A stretch of 64,000 nucleotides of DNA, from NCBI RefSeq assembly GCF_016132545.1, contig NZ_CP066167.1, forward strand, positions 1,143,001 through 1,207,000. The letters run 5' to 3'. This document shows, piece after piece, positions 36,166 to 51,153 of this stretch. The position numbers and the translations under genes were made by a program. Within the stretch, counting starts at the first letter, position 1. Each line of letters opens with the position of its first letter. This DNA comes from Spongiibacter nanhainus (GTDB taxonomy: Bacteria; Pseudomonadota; Gammaproteobacteria; Pseudomonadales; Spongiibacteraceae). The notes beneath the pieces were generated by a model. It had not been told where the DNA came from and did not search any database. It saw only the letters and a list, made by a program, of their open reading frames with translations.

Positions 36166-39100
36166 ATGCGCATCATGCCCGGCGCCCCGGCGCTTTCCCA
36201 ATTCCGTCTCGACAAGCTGCTTTCCCTGCTGCAGGCCTCGTTGCCTACCCTAAAGGGGCTGTCCGCTCAGTATCTTCACTTGGTGGAGGACGAGGGCCTT
36301 AGCGATGGCGATGTCCAGGTTTTAGAGCAGCTACTGCGCTATGGTCCCAGCCAAGAACTCGCCGCCGTCGAAGGCCTTGAGCTGCTGGTGGTGCCCCGCC
36401 TGGGCACGATCTCACCCTGGTCCAGCAAGGCCACAGATATCGCCCGCAACAGTGGGTTAAGTGGCGTCAAGCGCATTGAGCGCGGCGTGCTGTACCGCTT
36501 TGATATAGCCGAGGCGGACGCCTCTGTACTGGCAACCCTTAAAGCGGCGGTTCACGACCGCATGGTGGAGACCGTGCTGGAAAGCGTGGATGAAGCCGAG
36601 GCGTTGTTTAGCCATCATCAACCCCAGCCCATGACCTCCGTGGATGTGTTGGGTGGTGGCCGTGAAGCCCTGGCCGAGGCCAATAGCGCCTTGGGCCTGG
36701 CTCTGGCCGACGACGAAATTGACTATCTGGTGGACAGTTTTAAGCAGATGGGGCGCAACCCCAACGACGTCGAGTTGATGATGTTTGCCCAGGCCAACTC
36801 GGAGCACTGCCGGCACAAAATCTTCAATGCCAGTTGGACCATCGATGGTCAGGACATGGAACACTCCCTGTTCGGCATGATTAAGAACACTTACAAGCTG
36901 GCCGCCGACGACAGCGTACTCAGTGCCTACTCGGACAATGCCGCGGTGGTGGCCGGGCCCGAGGCGGAGCGCTTTTACCCCGATCCGGACAGCGCGGAAT
37001 ACAGCCTGCATCGGGAAAACATCAACATTCTTATGAAGGTGGAAACCCACAACCACCCCACCGCGATTGCGCCGTTTCCGGGCGCCGGCACAGGCGCCGG
37101 TGGCGAGATTCGCGACGAGGGCGCCGTGGGGCGGGGCTCAAAGCCCAAGGCGGGCCTCACTGGATTCAGTGTGTCCAATCTGCAGATCCCCGGCTTTCCT
37201 CAGCCCTGGGAGCAAGCCTACGGCAAACCCGATCGCATCGTGTCGGCGCTGGACATTATGCTGGAGGGGCCCATCGGTGGCGCCGCCTTTAACAATGAAT
37301 TTGGTCGCCCCAATCTGTGCGGCTACTTCCGCAGCTATGAGCAGCAGGCGGACACTGGCGCGGGGGCCGAGCAGCGGGGCTACCACAAGCCCATCATGAT
37401 TGCCGGCGGCTACGGCAATATAAAAGATGAGCACGTACAGAAAACGCCCTTTACTCCCGGCCACAAGCTGGTGGTGCTGGGTGGTCCTGCGATGCTGATC
37501 GGTTTGGGCGGCGGCGCGGCATCGTCAATGAGTTCTGGCCAGTCCAGTGCCGATCTCGACTTTGCCTCAGTGCAGCGGCAAAACCCGGAAATTCAGCGGC
37601 GCTCTCAGGAGGTCATCGATCGCTGCTGGGCGATGGGTGAGGACAACCCCATCGCCTTTATCCACGATGTGGGCGCCGGCGGCCTGTCTAACGCCTTTCC
37701 CGAACTGGTTAAAGACGGCGGCTGTGGCGGCGACTTCGAACTGCGCAATGTTCCCAATGACGAACCGGGAATGTCGCCTCTGGAAATCTGGTGTAACGAG
37801 TCCCAGGAACGCTATGTGATGGCGATAGCGCCGGAGAATCTGGCGCGATTTGCGGCAATTTGTGAGCGTGAGCGGGCGCCCTACGCGGTGGTGGGTGAGT
37901 CCACTGAGGCGCAAACCCTGCGAGTGGGCGATACCCATTTCGACAACAACCCCGTGGATCTGCCCATGCCGGTGTTGTTTGGCAAACCGCCCAAAATGCA
38001 CCGCACCAGCGAGCACTTTGCCCAGCAGTCGACGGCACTGGACACCGCTGAGGTGACCGTGGCCGAGGCCCTGGACAGACTTCTGTGCCTGCCCACCATT
38101 GCCTCCAAACAATTCCTGATCACTATTGGCGACCGTTCGATCACCGGTACCGTGCACCGCGACCAGATGGTGGGCCCGTGGCAGGTGCCAGTGGCGGACT
38201 GTGCGGTGACCACCTCCGGTTATACCACCTTTGCTGGTGAGGCTATGTCCATGGGTGAGCGCACCCCTCTGGCGCTGCTGGACGCCGCAGCGTCGGCGAG
38301 AATGGCCGTGGCGGAAGCGATTACCAATATTGCCTGTGCCCAGAGCAGCCATGGCACGTTGTCAGATATCAAACTGTCCGCCAACTGGATGTGCGCGGCG
38401 GGTCATGGCGATGAAGATGCGCGCCTTTACGATGCGGTTAAGGCCGTGGGCCTGGAGTTCTGCCCGGCATTGGGCATCACCGTGCCGGTGGGTAAAGACA
38501 GTATGTCGATGCGCACCGCCTGGCAGGAAGGCGGCGAAGATAAGTCGGTGACTGCCCCCATGTCGCTGGTGATCTCGGCCTTTGCGCCGGTGGCGGATGT
38601 GCGCAATACCGTCACCCCGCAACTGAAGTTGGATGCCGGTGACACAGTTTTGCTGGCGGTGGATATCAGCCCCGGTCAGCAGCGCTTGGGCGGCAGCTGC
38701 CTGGCCCAGGTCTACAATCAGCTGGGCGCCTCGGTCGCCGATGTGGACGACCCCGCCCGCTTGCAGGGCTTCTACCTGGCGGTGCAAACCCTGTTGGCAG
38801 AGGGCGCACTACTGGCCTACCACGACCGCTCTGACGGTGGTCTGCTGGTGGCCTTGCTGGAAATGGCCTTTGCCGGTCACTGCGGGCTGGATGTCACGCT
38901 ACCCGACGCAGATGATCCTCTGGCGGCGCTGTTTGCCGAGGAGGCCGGCGCGGTTATCCAGGTCAAATGCGACGATGTGGCTCGGGTGCAAGCGTGCTTT
39001 GCCGAGCAGGGCCTGGGCGCTGATGCTGTGTATATCATCGGTGAAGCCGCGACCGGCTCAGACATCACTGTCAGCGTCGGTGGTCAGCAGGTACTCGCTG

Positions 39101-40059
39101 CCGATCGTTTGGCGCTGCACAAGCGCTGGGCTGAGACCAGCTATCGCCTGCAGGCGCTGCGGGACAACCCCGACTGCGCACAGCAGGAGTTCGAAGGCTT
39201 GGTGGATGATGATCCCGGCCTTAGCGAGCGCCTCAGCTTTGATGCCGCCGACGACATTGCCGCGCCCTATATCAACCGTGGCAGTCGCCCCCGGGTGGCG
39301 ATTCTGCGGGAGCAGGGTGTTAACGGTCAGATGGAAATGGCTGCGGCCTTTGATCGCGCCGGCTTCGCGGCGGTGGATGTGCATATGAGCGACATCCTCA
39401 GTGGCCGGGTCAGCCTGGCGGACTTCAAGGGGCTGGCGGCCTGCGGCGGTTTCTCCTACGGCGACGTATTGGGTGCCGGTGAGGGCTGGGCCAAGACCAT
39501 TTTGTTCAACAGTCGCGCCCGTGACGACTTTGAAGGCTTCTTCCAGCGCAACGACAGTTTTGCTTTAGGGGTATGCAACGGTTGCCAGATGATGTCCAAT
39601 CTTCACGCCCTGATTCCCGGCGCTGAACATTGGCCGCGTTTTGTGCGCAACCGCTCAGAACAGTTCGAAGCCCGGGCCTCAATGGTTGAAATTCCCGAGT
39701 CGCCCTCAATATTACTGGCTGGCATGGCGGGTTCGTCCCTGCCGGTGGCGGTGGCTCACGGCGAGGGGCGGGCGGAATTTGCCGATACCCAACAGATCCA
39801 GGCCCTCAGTCAGGCCGGCAGGGTCGCATTGCGCTATGTCGACAATACCCTGGCGGCAACAGAACGCTATCCCGCCAACCCTAATGGCTCGCCCCTCGGT
39901 ATCACCGGGGTATGTAGCGCCGATGGTCGCGTTACGGTGATGATGCCGCACCCGGAGCGGGTATTCCGCAGCGTCTGCAACTCCTGGTTGCCGGATCAGC
40001 GCCGAGAGGATAGCGGTTGGATGCGGTTGTTCCGCAATGCCCGAGTCTGGGTGAACTGA
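36166..40059 (+). CDS. purL: Phosphoribosylformylglycinamidine synthase (single-chain)
   Basis: 1297 residues from the ATG at 36166, which gives the family start [18 protein letters not shown]; an ATG 42 bases upstream adds a spurious leader and lies on a TACAAT -10-like element. N-terminal and linker domains, two AIRS-type ATP domains ([35 protein letters not shown]) and a C-terminal glutamine amidotransferase domain with nucleophile C1137 in GVCNGCQMM. It converts FGAR to FGAM in purine synthesis. Confidence 0.97.
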   Translation: MRIMPGAPALSQFRLDKLLSLLQASLPTLKGLSAQYLHLVEDEGLSDGDVQVLEQLLRYGPSQELAAVEGLELLVVPRLGTISPWSSKATDIARNSGLSGVKRIERGVLYRFDIAEADASVLATLKAAVHDRMVETVLESVDEAEALFSHHQPQPMTSVDVLGGGREALAEANSALGLALADDEIDYLVDSFKQMGRNPNDVELMMFAQANSEHCRHKIFNASWTIDGQDMEHSLFGMIKNTYKLAADDSVLSAYSDNAAVVAGPEAERFYPDPDSAEYSLHRENINILMKVETHNHPTAIAPFPGAGTGAGGEIRDEGAVGRGSKPKAGLTGFSVSNLQIPGFPQPWEQAYGKPDRIVSALDIMLEGPIGGAAFNNEFGRPNLCGYFRSYEQQADTGAGAEQRGYHKPIMIAGGYGNIKDEHVQKTPFTPGHKLVVLGGPAMLIGLGGGAASSMSSGQSSADLDFASVQRQNPEIQRRSQEVIDRCWAMGEDNPIAFIHDVGAGGLSNAFPELVKDGGCGGDFELRNVPNDEPGMSPLEIWCNESQERYVMAIAPENLARFAAICERERAPYAVVGESTEAQTLRVGDTHFDNNPVDLPMPVLFGKPPKMHRTSEHFAQQSTALDTAEVTVAEALDRLLCLPTIASKQFLITIGDRSITGTVHRDQMVGPWQVPVADCAVTTSGYTTFAGEAMSMGERTPLALLDAAASARMAVAEAITNIACAQSSHGTLSDIKLSANWMCAAGHGDEDARLYDAVKAVGLEFCPALGITVPVGKDSMSMRTAWQEGGEDKSVTAPMSLVISAFAPVADVRNTVTPQLKLDAGDTVLLAVDISPGQQRLGGSCLAQVYNQLGASVADVDDPARLQGFYLAVQTLLAEGALLAYHDRSDGGLLVALLEMAFAGHCGLDVTLPDADDPLAALFAEEAGAVIQVKCDDVARVQACFAEQGLGADAVYIIGEAATGSDITVSVGGQQVLAADRLALHKRWAETSYRLQALRDNPDCAQQEFEGLVDDDPGLSERLSFDAADDIAAPYINRGSRPRVAILREQGVNGQMEMAAAFDRAGFAAVDVHMSDILSGRVSLADFKGLAACGGFSYGDVLGAGEGWAKTILFNSRARDDFEGFFQRNDSFALGVCNGCQMMSNLHALIPGAEHWPRFVRNRSEQFEARASMVEIPESPSILLAGMAGSSLPVAVAHGEGRAEFADTQQIQALSQAGRVALRYVDNTLAATERYPANPNGSPLGITGVCSADGRVTVMMPHPERVFRSVCNSWLPDQRREDSGWMRLFRNARVWVN

Positions 40060-40123
40060 TCGAGCTCTACCAAAAAATCACAAATGAGAGTGCCGCCAGG
40101 GAGCGGCTATTGGTGCAAATACT

Positions 40124-41998
40124 ATGTTGAACAAATATCCGCTGTGGAAGAATCTGCTGATTCTGGTGGTATTGGCGATGGGCTTGCTATACGCCGCCCC
40201 CAACCTTTACCGGCCAGACCCGGCGGTGCAGATTTCCGGCGAAAGCAGTGGTGCTCAGATCGATCAACGGTTGGTGAACAAGGCCTCTGCGGCCCTGGAT
40301 GCCGCTGCCATTGAGCACTTTGGTGAGCACGCCGCTGAGGATGGCAGCAGCGGTCTGATACGGCTTTATGAGTCTGACGATCAGCTGCGGGCACAAAAGG
40401 TGATTCAGCGGGCCCTGGGGGACGGCTATATTGTGGCCCTGAATCTGGCCTCCAATACGCCGGACTGGCTGACCAAGATCGGCGCCCAGGGCATGAAGCT
40501 GGGGCTGGATTTGAGTGGCGGTGTGCACTTTCTGCTGGAGGTGGACACCGATACCGCCATTGCCAACCGGCTGGAAAACTACAGCTCCTCCATCAAAAAG
40601 AAATTGCGGGAAGAGCGGGTGCGGGGCCTGATCAGTCTTGATGATCAGGGCGTGATCAACGGTAAATTCCGCACCGAGGAAAATCGCGACAAAGCGTATT
40701 CGCTGATTCGCAAGGAATTTAGCGACCTCACGGTAGAGCGTGTCGATGCCGGGGAGGGTGATAGCGGTTTTTACCTGCGTGCATTGATCAACGAAACCAA
40801 GCGCAAGGAAATCGAGAATTACGCTGTGGGGCAAAACCTCACCACCCTGCGTAACCGGGTCAACGAGCTGGGGGTGTCGGAGCCGCTGGTGCAGCGCCAG
40901 GGCCGCAATCGCATCGTGGTGGAGTTGCCGGGGATTCAGGATACCGCCGAGGCCAAGCGCATACTGGGTAAAACCGCCAATCTGGAGTTTCGTCTGGAGG
41001 CGCGCTACGACGCGCCGGTGTCAGAGCGGGAGAGGTTTGAATTCCGTAACCCGGGGCCGGGGGAGCCCACCGCCTGGTTGGAGCGGGATGTGGTAATCAC
41101 CGGGGAGCGGGTGGCCAACGCCCAGGCCAGTTTTGATGAAAACGGTCGTCCCCAGGTCAACATTACCCTGGACAGCGAAGGCGGCACCCTGATGCACCGG
41201 ATGACGCGGCACAATGTGAATCGCCGGTTAGGGGTGCTGTTTATTGAGCGCAAAAGCCGTACCCGCTACGAAAAAGACGAAAACGGGGTCGAGCAGGTGG
41301 TGCGGGTTCCCTACGACGAGAAATCCATTATCAGTCTGGCCACCATCCGCGATGCGCTGGGCGTGCAGTTCCGTATTACCGGGCTGGACAGCCCCGCCGA
41401 GTCGTCAGAGCTGGCGCTACTGCTGCGGGCCGGCGCCTTGGCCGCACCCATCGACTTTGTGGAGGAGCGCACGGTAGGCCCCTCACTGGGGGCGGAAAAC
41501 ATCGAGCGCGGAATGAAGTCAGTGCAACTGGGCCTGGGCTTGGTGGCGCTGTTTATGGTGGTCTACTACCGCTTGTTTGGGGTGATTTCCGTGGTGGCTC
41601 TGGGCTTTAACCTAGTGCTGGTGGTGGGCTGTATGTCGATCCTGGGGGCCACGCTGACCCTGCCGGGTATTGCCGGCATCGTGCTCACCGTCGGTATGGC
41701 GGTGGATGCCAACGTACTGATTTTCTCGCGAATACGGGAAGAGCTTAAAGGCGGGGCGCCGCCTCAGCAGGCCATCGACTCCGGCTATGGTCGGGCCTTT
41801 GTCACCATCATCGATGCCAACCTCACCACCTTGCTAGTGGCGGTGATTCTCTACGCGGTGGGCACCGGGCCGGTGAAAGGCTTTGCAGTGACGCTGTCGC
41901 TGGGGATTATCACCTCGATGTTTACCGCCATTCTACTTACCCGCGCACTGGTGAACCTGATCTACGGCGGTCGCCGGGTCAGCAAGCTGGCGATATAA
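40124..41998 (+). CDS. secD: Protein translocase subunit SecD
   Basis: 624 residues. One N-terminal transmembrane helix (about 11-26) is followed by a large periplasmic domain with LGLDLSGGVHFLLEVD, then five C-terminal helices with GIAGIVLTVGMAVDANVLIFSRIREEL. With SecF it uses the proton motive force to help SecYEG export. The usual yajC (and tgt) upstream is absent; purL precedes it. secF starts 11 bases downstream. Confidence 0.96.
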   Translation: MLNKYPLWKNLLILVVLAMGLLYAAPNLYRPDPAVQISGESSGAQIDQRLVNKASAALDAAAIEHFGEHAAEDGSSGLIRLYESDDQLRAQKVIQRALGDGYIVALNLASNTPDWLTKIGAQGMKLGLDLSGGVHFLLEVDTDTAIANRLENYSSSIKKKLREERVRGLISLDDQGVINGKFRTEENRDKAYSLIRKEFSDLTVERVDAGEGDSGFYLRALINETKRKEIENYAVGQNLTTLRNRVNELGVSEPLVQRQGRNRIVVELPGIQDTAEAKRILGKTANLEFRLEARYDAPVSERERFEFRNPGPGEPTAWLERDVVITGERVANAQASFDENGRPQVNITLDSEGGTLMHRMTRHNVNRRLGVLFIERKSRTRYEKDENGVEQVVRVPYDEKSIISLATIRDALGVQFRITGLDSPAESSELALLLRAGALAAPIDFVEERTVGPSLGAENIERGMKSVQLGLGLVALFMVVYYRLFGVISVVALGFNLVLVVGCMSILGATLTLPGIAGIVLTVGMAVDANVLIFSRIREELKGGAPPQQAIDSGYGRAFVTIIDANLTTLLVAVILYAVGTGPVKGFAVTLSLGIITSMFTAILLTRALVNLIYGGRRVSKLAI

Positions 41999-42008
41999 GG
42001 AGCGAATC

Positions 42009-42932
42009 ATGACTGAGCAAACCCACATCGTTCGCTTTATGAGCTGGCGCAAGCTGGCGGCGGGCTTGTCGATATTAATGCTGTTAGGCGCTATCGCCTC
42101 GTTGACGTTCAAGCAACTCAACTTCGGCCTGGACTTCACCGGTGGTACGCTGATTGAGGTGCTTTACGAGGAGCCTGTGCCCCTTCCCGAGGTGCGGCAA
42201 ACTCTGGCCAGTGAAGGTTTTGAAGACGCTATCGTGGTCTACTTTGGCTCCGATACCGACGTGCTGGTGCGTTTGCCCCAGGGGCTGAGTCCGTCGTTGG
42301 GCGATCAGGTGCTGTCGGCACTGCAAAGCAATGCTGAAGGTGACGTCGAGTTGCTGCGCATTGAATTTGTTGGCCCCCAGGTGGGGGAGGAATTGCGCGA
42401 GCAGGGCGGGCTGGCTGTGCTGCTGGCGCTGATGGTGGTGTTGATCTATGTCGCCATGCGCTTTCAGCTCAAATTCGCCATCGGCGCGGTGGCAGCTTTG
42501 GGCCACGACGTATTGATTACCTTAGGGGTGTTCGCCCTCACCGGCTGGGACTTCGATCTCACTGTGCTGGCGGCGATCCTGGCGGTTATCGGTTACTCCC
42601 TCAATGACTCCATCGTGGTCTCGGACCGAATTCGGGAGAACTTGCGCAAGCTGCGGGGTCACAATCCCCAGGAGGTCATTGATATCTCGCTGACCGAAAC
42701 GCTGGGGCGTACCTTAATTACCTCGGGTACCACCATGCTGGTGCTGCTGGCCTTGGCCATTGTCGGCGGTGAAATGATCCACAGCTTTGCACTGGCCTTG
42801 TTGGTGGGGGTGGGTGTGGGTACCTACTCTTCGGTCTATGTGGTCGCCAACCTGCTGTTGACGATGAACATTCGCCAGGAAGATTTGATGCCCCCAGAAA
42901 AAGAAGGCGCGGAGCTGGACGAGCTGCCCTGA
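42009..42932 (+). CDS. secF: Protein translocase subunit SecF
   Basis: 307 residues, AAGGAG before the ATG. It has a first helix (about 20-36), the periplasmic LDFTGGTLIEV motif, then five helices with VIGYSLNDSIVVSDRIRENLR and TSGTTMLVLLAL. It forms the SecDF complex with the gene directly upstream. Confidence 0.96.
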   Translation: MTEQTHIVRFMSWRKLAAGLSILMLLGAIASLTFKQLNFGLDFTGGTLIEVLYEEPVPLPEVRQTLASEGFEDAIVVYFGSDTDVLVRLPQGLSPSLGDQVLSALQSNAEGDVELLRIEFVGPQVGEELREQGGLAVLLALMVVLIYVAMRFQLKFAIGAVAALGHDVLITLGVFALTGWDFDLTVLAAILAVIGYSLNDSIVVSDRIRENLRKLRGHNPQEVIDISLTETLGRTLITSGTTMLVLLALAIVGGEMIHSFALALLVGVGVGTYSSVYVVANLLLTMNIRQEDLMPPEKEGAELDELP

Positions 42933-42952
42933 GCTAATACCTGAGTGTAAGT

Positions 42953-42981
42953 GGGCCAGGTCCCGGTCGGGACTCTGGCCC
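42953..42981. terminator. Bidirectional hairpin between secF and suhB
   Basis: GGGCCAG-GTCCC, loop GGTC, GGGAC-t-CTGGCCC forms a 12-bp stem with one bulge, placed between convergent genes. The T-run is lacking, so termination strength is uncertain. Confidence 0.6.
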
Positions 42982-42998
42982 TGCAGCCTGATGCTCCG

Positions 42999-43799
42999 CT
43001 AGATATTGCCGAGGTGGGGTTTTACGGTCTGCAATAGACTCTTCAGGCATTTGGGGTTGCCGGCGACGATGTTGCCGGTCTCCAGGTAACTGCCACCGCC
43101 CTCAAAGTCGCTGATCAGGCCGCCGGCTTCCCGCACCAGCAACACACCTGCAGCGATATCCCATTGGCTCAGGCCGATTTCCCAGAAACCGTCCAGACGC
43201 CCCGCGGCCACATAGGCCAGGTCCAGTGCCGCCGACCCGGCGCGCCGCACCCCTGCCGTCTCACTGGCCACTGCCTCCAGGCTCTTCATATAAGCGGGGA
43301 TGTGCTGCTCACTGCGTGACTTAAAGGGGATGCCAGTGCCGATCAGCGTGCCTTCCAGCGAGGTCGCCATGGTGACCCGGATGCGGCGACCGTTGAGCTG
43401 GGCGCCCCGTCCGCGGCTGGCCGTAAACTCTTCCCGGCGAATTGGGTCCAGTACCACCGCGTGTTCGATTTGCCCTTTGTACAGGCAGGCGATGGAAATG
43501 CAGTAGTGGGGAATGCCGCGAATAAAATTGGTGGTGCCATCGATGGGGTCGATGATCCACTGGTACTCGCTGTCAGGATTGCCGGACTGGCCGGATTCTT
43601 CGCCGAGAAAGCTGTGGTCGGGATAGGCTTTTTGCAGGTGGTAAAGGATTTCCTGTTCCGACTTGCGGTCGATCTCGGTGACAAAATTGTTCTCACCCTT
43701 GGTTTCCACTTGCACGCGGTCCAGCTGTTCGGCGGCGCGGGCAATCAGGTCGCCGGCGCGGCGGGCGGCGCGAAGGGCGATATTGAGCATCGGTTGCAT
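42999..43799 (-). CDS. suhB: Inositol-1-monophosphatase SuhB
   Basis: 266 residues from the ATG at 43799 (QPMLNIALRAARRAGDLI, the family start). Metal and substrate motifs are GEESG, WIIDPIDGTTNFIRGIPHY and the C-terminal WDIAAGVLLVREAGG. It hydrolyses inositol phosphates in vitro and acts with Nus factors in rRNA antitermination. It follows secF convergently, as in Pseudomonas. Confidence 0.94.
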   Translation of the reverse strand: MQPMLNIALRAARRAGDLIARAAEQLDRVQVETKGENNFVTEIDRKSEQEILYHLQKAYPDHSFLGEESGQSGNPDSEYQWIIDPIDGTTNFIRGIPHYCISIACLYKGQIEHAVVLDPIRREEFTASRGRGAQLNGRRIRVTMATSLEGTLIGTGIPFKSRSEQHIPAYMKSLEAVASETAGVRRAGSAALDLAYVAAGRLDGFWEIGLSQWDIAAGVLLVREAGGLISDFEGGGSYLETGNIVAGNPKCLKSLLQTVKPHLGNI

Positions 43800-43905
43800 A
43801 AATCTAAGACCTTGATAGTGCAGCAATTAGCGGCGCAGTATAACAGAGCTGCGGCGTGGCTCAGAGCGTTAATCTCGTTGTTTCGTTGAGGCCTTCCTGA
43901 TAAAC

Positions 43906-43929
43906 TGAGCTCCCATCTTGTGGGGCTCA
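43906..43929. other. Hairpin upstream of pyrG
   Basis: TGAGC-t-CCCA, loop TCTTG, TGGGGCTCA can pair with one bulge about 70 bases before the pyrG ATG. It is a possible leader structure; no known pyrG riboregulator matches it. Confidence 0.3.
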
Positions 43930-43988
43930 CCACGCAGGCGCCGAGGTTTGTCTGTGCTGGCCCTTTCCATCTAGCTAGCTCAGAGTAA

Positions 43989-45626
<1,638 letters not shown>

Positions 45627-45699
45627 CCCCATCAGACGCACCAAAAATCAGATGGCGATTCCCCCTCAAAACGATCCGGGGAATGGCCCTGGGCCATGA

Positions 45700-47875
<2,176 letters not shown>

Positions 47876-47906
47876 GCCGTAACTGCCTAGCTATCTGGAG
47901 TTTGGG

Positions 47907-48185
47907 ATGACTCGCCGCCGACTGTTGATTGTACTGCTGATCATACTGGCCGTCCTGCAGTGGCGGCTTTGGACTGGTCGCGGCAGCTTTGAGCAGGTGG
48001 TGAGTCTCAAACGCGATATCCAGGAACAAAAGCAGGTCAATCGCGAGCTGCGCCAGCGCAACGAGCGCTTGTATGGCGAAGTTCGCAGCCTCAAGGACAA
48101 CCTCGACAGCATCGAAGAACGCGCCCGCAGCGATCTTGGTCTGATCAAAGAGGGCGAAACCTTCTATTTGATTATTGAGGAGTAA
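47907..48185 (+). CDS. ftsB: Cell division protein FtsB
   Basis: 92 residues. One transmembrane helix (about 5-20, LLIVLLIILAVLQ) is followed by a periplasmic coiled coil (about 30-70, rich in Glu, Arg and Leu) and the conserved end RSDLGLIKEGETFYLI. It joins FtsL and FtsQ in the divisome. The position between eno and ispD is conserved. Confidence 0.94.
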   Translation: MTRRRLLIVLLIILAVLQWRLWTGRGSFEQVVSLKRDIQEQKQVNRELRQRNERLYGEVRSLKDNLDSIEERARSDLGLIKEGETFYLIIEE

Positions 48186-48195
48186 CGAGGCGCTT

Positions 48196-48903
48196 ATGTC
48201 GCGGATATGGGCAGTAATGCCGGCGGCGGGGCAGGGCAGTCGTTTTGGTGGTGATTGCCCCAAGCAGTATCTGCCACTGGCTGGTAAAGCCATTATCGAG
48301 CGCAGTATCGCAGCGATATTGCGTTGCCCGGATCTTGCTGGATTGGTCGTTGCGCTGGGCCCAGCGGATAGCCGTTTTGCCGCGTTAACCTGCGCCTCTG
48401 ACCCCAGAGTCCATACCGTAACGGGCGGCGATGATCGCGCACGCTCGGTGGAAAACGCCCTGGACTATCTCAGTGCAAGCGCGGACCCCGACGACTGGGT
48501 TCTGGTTCACGACGCGGCCCGCCCCTGTTTATCCTGGTCCGAGTTGGAGGCGCTACTGTCGGCGGGGGGCTCCTCTTCCGAGGGCGCTTTGCTGGCGCTG
48601 CCGGTGGTGGATACCCTCAAGCGGGTGGACAGTGATGGGCGAGTCGTGGCGACCGTTGAGCGGGATCAGCTGTGGCGTGCCCAGACACCGCAGTATTTTC
48701 CTCTGTTCAAACTTCGTGATGCACTGCGTCACTGTCGCCTCGCTGGTGAACAGGTTACCGATGAGGCCTCGGCCATGCAGGCAGTGGGAGCCCGGCCCCG
48801 CGTCGTGGCCGGTAGCCATCGCAATATTAAGATTACTCACCCCGAGGACTTGGCCCTGGCAGAGGGCTTCCTCCGCGAGCTGCAGCAACAGGTGCAACAA
48901 TGA
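48196..48903 (+). CDS. ispD: 2-C-methyl-D-erythritol 4-phosphate cytidylyltransferase
   Basis: 235 residues from the ATG at 48196, preceded by ACGAGG. The nucleotidyltransferase motif is [28 protein letters not shown] and the late [13 protein letters not shown] complete the family pattern. Third step of the MEP isoprenoid pathway. It overlaps ispF by 4 bases (ATGA). Confidence 0.95.
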   Translation: MSRIWAVMPAAGQGSRFGGDCPKQYLPLAGKAIIERSIAAILRCPDLAGLVVALGPADSRFAALTCASDPRVHTVTGGDDRARSVENALDYLSASADPDDWVLVHDAARPCLSWSELEALLSAGGSSSEGALLALPVVDTLKRVDSDGRVVATVERDQLWRAQTPQYFPLFKLRDALRHCRLAGEQVTDEASAMQAVGARPRVVAGSHRNIKITHPEDLALAEGFLRELQQQVQQ

Positions 48904-49403
48904 CGATGCCTTTTCGTATTGGTCACGGCTACGATGTGCACCGCCTGACATCTGGGCAGGGTATTGTGCTGGGAGGGGTGTCGATACCCTGTGAGCTGGG
49001 TTTGGTTGCCCACTCCGATGGCGACGTGGCCTTACACGCACTTTGCGATGCGTTGTTGGGCGCCCTGGCCCTGGGCGATATCGGCAAACACTTTCCCGAT
49101 ACCGACCCCCGTTACGCCGGTGCCAATAGTCTGACTTTGCTGCAACACTGCTACCAATTGGTTTGCCAACAGGGCTATTCTCTGGGTAATGCCGACATCA
49201 CCATTGCCGCTCAGGCCCCCAAGCTGGCGCCCCATATCGCCGCCATGAGACAAACCATTGCCGACGCTTTGCAGGTTGAGGCCGCAGCGATCAGCGTCAA
49301 AGCCACCACCACAGAGAAATTGGGTTTTGTCGGCCGGCAGGAAGGCATTGCCGTCGATGCCGTGGTGCTATTGGCCCGGCGCGAGCCGGAGCCCGGCGCA
49401 TGA
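48900..49403 (+). CDS. ispF: 2-C-methyl-D-erythritol 2,4-cyclodiphosphate synthase
   Basis: 167 residues. Zinc ligands lie in [11 protein letters not shown] and the [19 protein letters not shown] helix. [18 protein letters not shown] is the C-terminal signature. It acts two steps after IspD in the MEP pathway. ATGA overlaps occur at both ends, so ispD-ispF-truD are tightly coupled. Confidence 0.96.
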   Translation: MTMPFRIGHGYDVHRLTSGQGIVLGGVSIPCELGLVAHSDGDVALHALCDALLGALALGDIGKHFPDTDPRYAGANSLTLLQHCYQLVCQQGYSLGNADITIAAQAPKLAPHIAAMRQTIADALQVEAAAISVKATTTEKLGFVGRQEGIAVDAVVLLARREPEPGA

Positions 49404-50458
49404 GTGCGGCGGTGAGCGAGTTGGCCAAGGCCTACCCCGCCATCTCGCTGGAAGGCGATATCAAACAGCACGCTGAGGATTTTGTCGTAGAAGAACTGCT
49501 GGATATTCCTTTCAGTGACGACGGTGAGTTCGACTGGCTGTGGGTGGAAAAGCGCGGCCAAAATACCGACTTTGTTGCTCGTCAGCTAGCCCGTCACGCC
49601 AATCTGGCCAGCAAAGCCGTCAGCTATTCAGGCATGAAGGACCGTCACGCGGTGACGCGGCAGTGGTTCTGCGTTCACACCCCCGGCAAACAGCGACTGG
49701 ACTGGCAGGGTGTGGCTGGGGAGGGGTGGCGTGTGACAAAGGCTCTGCGTCATCGGCAAAAATTGCGCCGCGGCACCCACAGTGGCAACCGTTTTACCCT
49801 GTTGCTTCGCAATGTGAAGGGCGAATCTGACGCCGCCGGTGAGCGGCTGGAGACGCTCTCTCGCGAGGGATTCCCCAATTATTTTGCTGAGCAGCGCTTT
49901 GGCATTGACGGCGGCAACCTGGTGCAGTGTCGCCGTTGGTTTGAAGGCGACTTTAGCCCTAAACGCTTTCAGCGCGGTATATTATTGTCTTCAGCGCGGT
50001 CGTTTCTGTTTAACGAGGTGTTGAGCCGTCGGGTTGAGCTGGGCTGTTGGAATTCGGCATTGGATGAGGGCGAGTTGTTTGCGTTGCGGGATAGCGGCAG
50101 TGTGTTTAGTGATACCGTCGACGACGGGCTGCGCCAGCGACTGCAAGTGGGTGATATTCACCCTACAGGCCCGCTTTTTGGCAAAGTAGGGAAAACCACC
50201 GTCGGTGAAACGGTCGCCCAGTTCGAGGACCAGATCATCGACCGCCACCCATTGCTGCGTGACGGTCTGCTTCGTTTTGATGCGTCGATGGCGCGGCGCA
50301 GTTTGCGGGTTATGCCCGTGTCGCTGGTGGCCGAATGGCCGGCGAGAGATCAATTACAACTGAGTTTTTCGCTGCCCAAGGGCTGTTTCGCCACCGCGCT
50401 TGTGCGAGAATTGTTGACGCCGCCTGTGGCGACGACCCAAGAGAACAATAGCACGTGA
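49400..50458 (+). CDS. truD: tRNA pseudouridine(13) synthase
   Basis: 352 residues. The catalytic D81 lies in [27 protein letters not shown] and [16 protein letters not shown] are TruD-specific. It makes pseudouridine 13 in tRNA-Glu. The stop overlaps the GTG of pcm (GTGA). Confidence 0.95.
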   Translation: MSAAVSELAKAYPAISLEGDIKQHAEDFVVEELLDIPFSDDGEFDWLWVEKRGQNTDFVARQLARHANLASKAVSYSGMKDRHAVTRQWFCVHTPGKQRLDWQGVAGEGWRVTKALRHRQKLRRGTHSGNRFTLLLRNVKGESDAAGERLETLSREGFPNYFAEQRFGIDGGNLVQCRRWFEGDFSPKRFQRGILLSSARSFLFNEVLSRRVELGCWNSALDEGELFALRDSGSVFSDTVDDGLRQRLQVGDIHPTGPLFGKVGKTTVGETVAQFEDQIIDRHPLLRDGLLRFDASMARRSLRVMPVSLVAEWPARDQLQLSFSLPKGCFATALVRELLTPPVATTQENNST

Positions 50459-51123
50459 GCAGGATTAATCTTCAAGGCATTGGTATGACTTCCCAGCGGA
50501 CCCGGGATCGCTTGATTGAGCGCCTGAGGGAGAAAGGGATTACCAGCGCTGACGTGCTGGAGGTGATGCGGGCCACACCCCGGCATATTTTTCTCGACGA
50601 AGCCCTCTCTCACCGCGCCTACGAAGACAGCGCCCTCCCCATCGGTTTTCAGCAAACACTCTCTCAACCTTATATCGTGGCGCGAATGACCGAGCTGCTG
50701 TTGGCCGAGGGTCCCCGCCGGCGGGTGCTGGAAGTGGGCACGGGCTCGGGCTATCAAACTGCGGTACTGGCCCAGCTGGTGGACCGGGTCTACAGCGTAG
50801 AACGCATCCGGCCGCTACAGGAAAAAGCCCGTCAGCGGCTCTCCCAATTGGGCCTGCGCAATGCCCATTTGCGCCACGCAGACGGCGGCATGGGCTGGGC
50901 CCAGCGGGGCCCCTACGATGGCATTTTGTCCACTGCGGCACCGGAGCAAGTTCCCGAGGAGCTGCTCGAGCAGCTGGCCGTGGGTGGGCGACTGGTGATC
51001 CCGGTGGGGGCTCAGGGCAAGCAGCAGCAGTTACGGGTTTATGACCGCAGCGACACTGGCATCGTTGAACAGGTGATGGACTCAGTGTTGTTTGTCCCCC
51101 TTGTCTCCGGCGTGCTGTCGTAA
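50455..51123 (+). CDS. pcm: Protein-L-isoaspartate O-methyltransferase
   Basis: 222 residues if started at the GTG overlapping the truD stop. The ATG at 50485 ([13 protein letters not shown]), with AAGG upstream, gives 212 residues and is the main alternative. The SAM motif is [18 protein letters not shown] and the family motif is [19 protein letters not shown]. It methylates isoaspartyl residues to start their repair. surE, normally between truD and pcm, is missing. Confidence 0.94.
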   Translation: MSRINLQGIGMTSQRTRDRLIERLREKGITSADVLEVMRATPRHIFLDEALSHRAYEDSALPIGFQQTLSQPYIVARMTELLLAEGPRRRVLEVGTGSGYQTAVLAQLVDRVYSVERIRPLQEKARQRLSQLGLRNAHLRHADGGMGWAQRGPYDGILSTAAPEQVPEELLEQLAVGGRLVIPVGAQGKQQQLRVYDRSDTGIVEQVMDSVLFVPLVSGVLS

Positions 51124-51153
51124 ATTTTTCCCCAAGCTCAAAGGAAATGGTTC

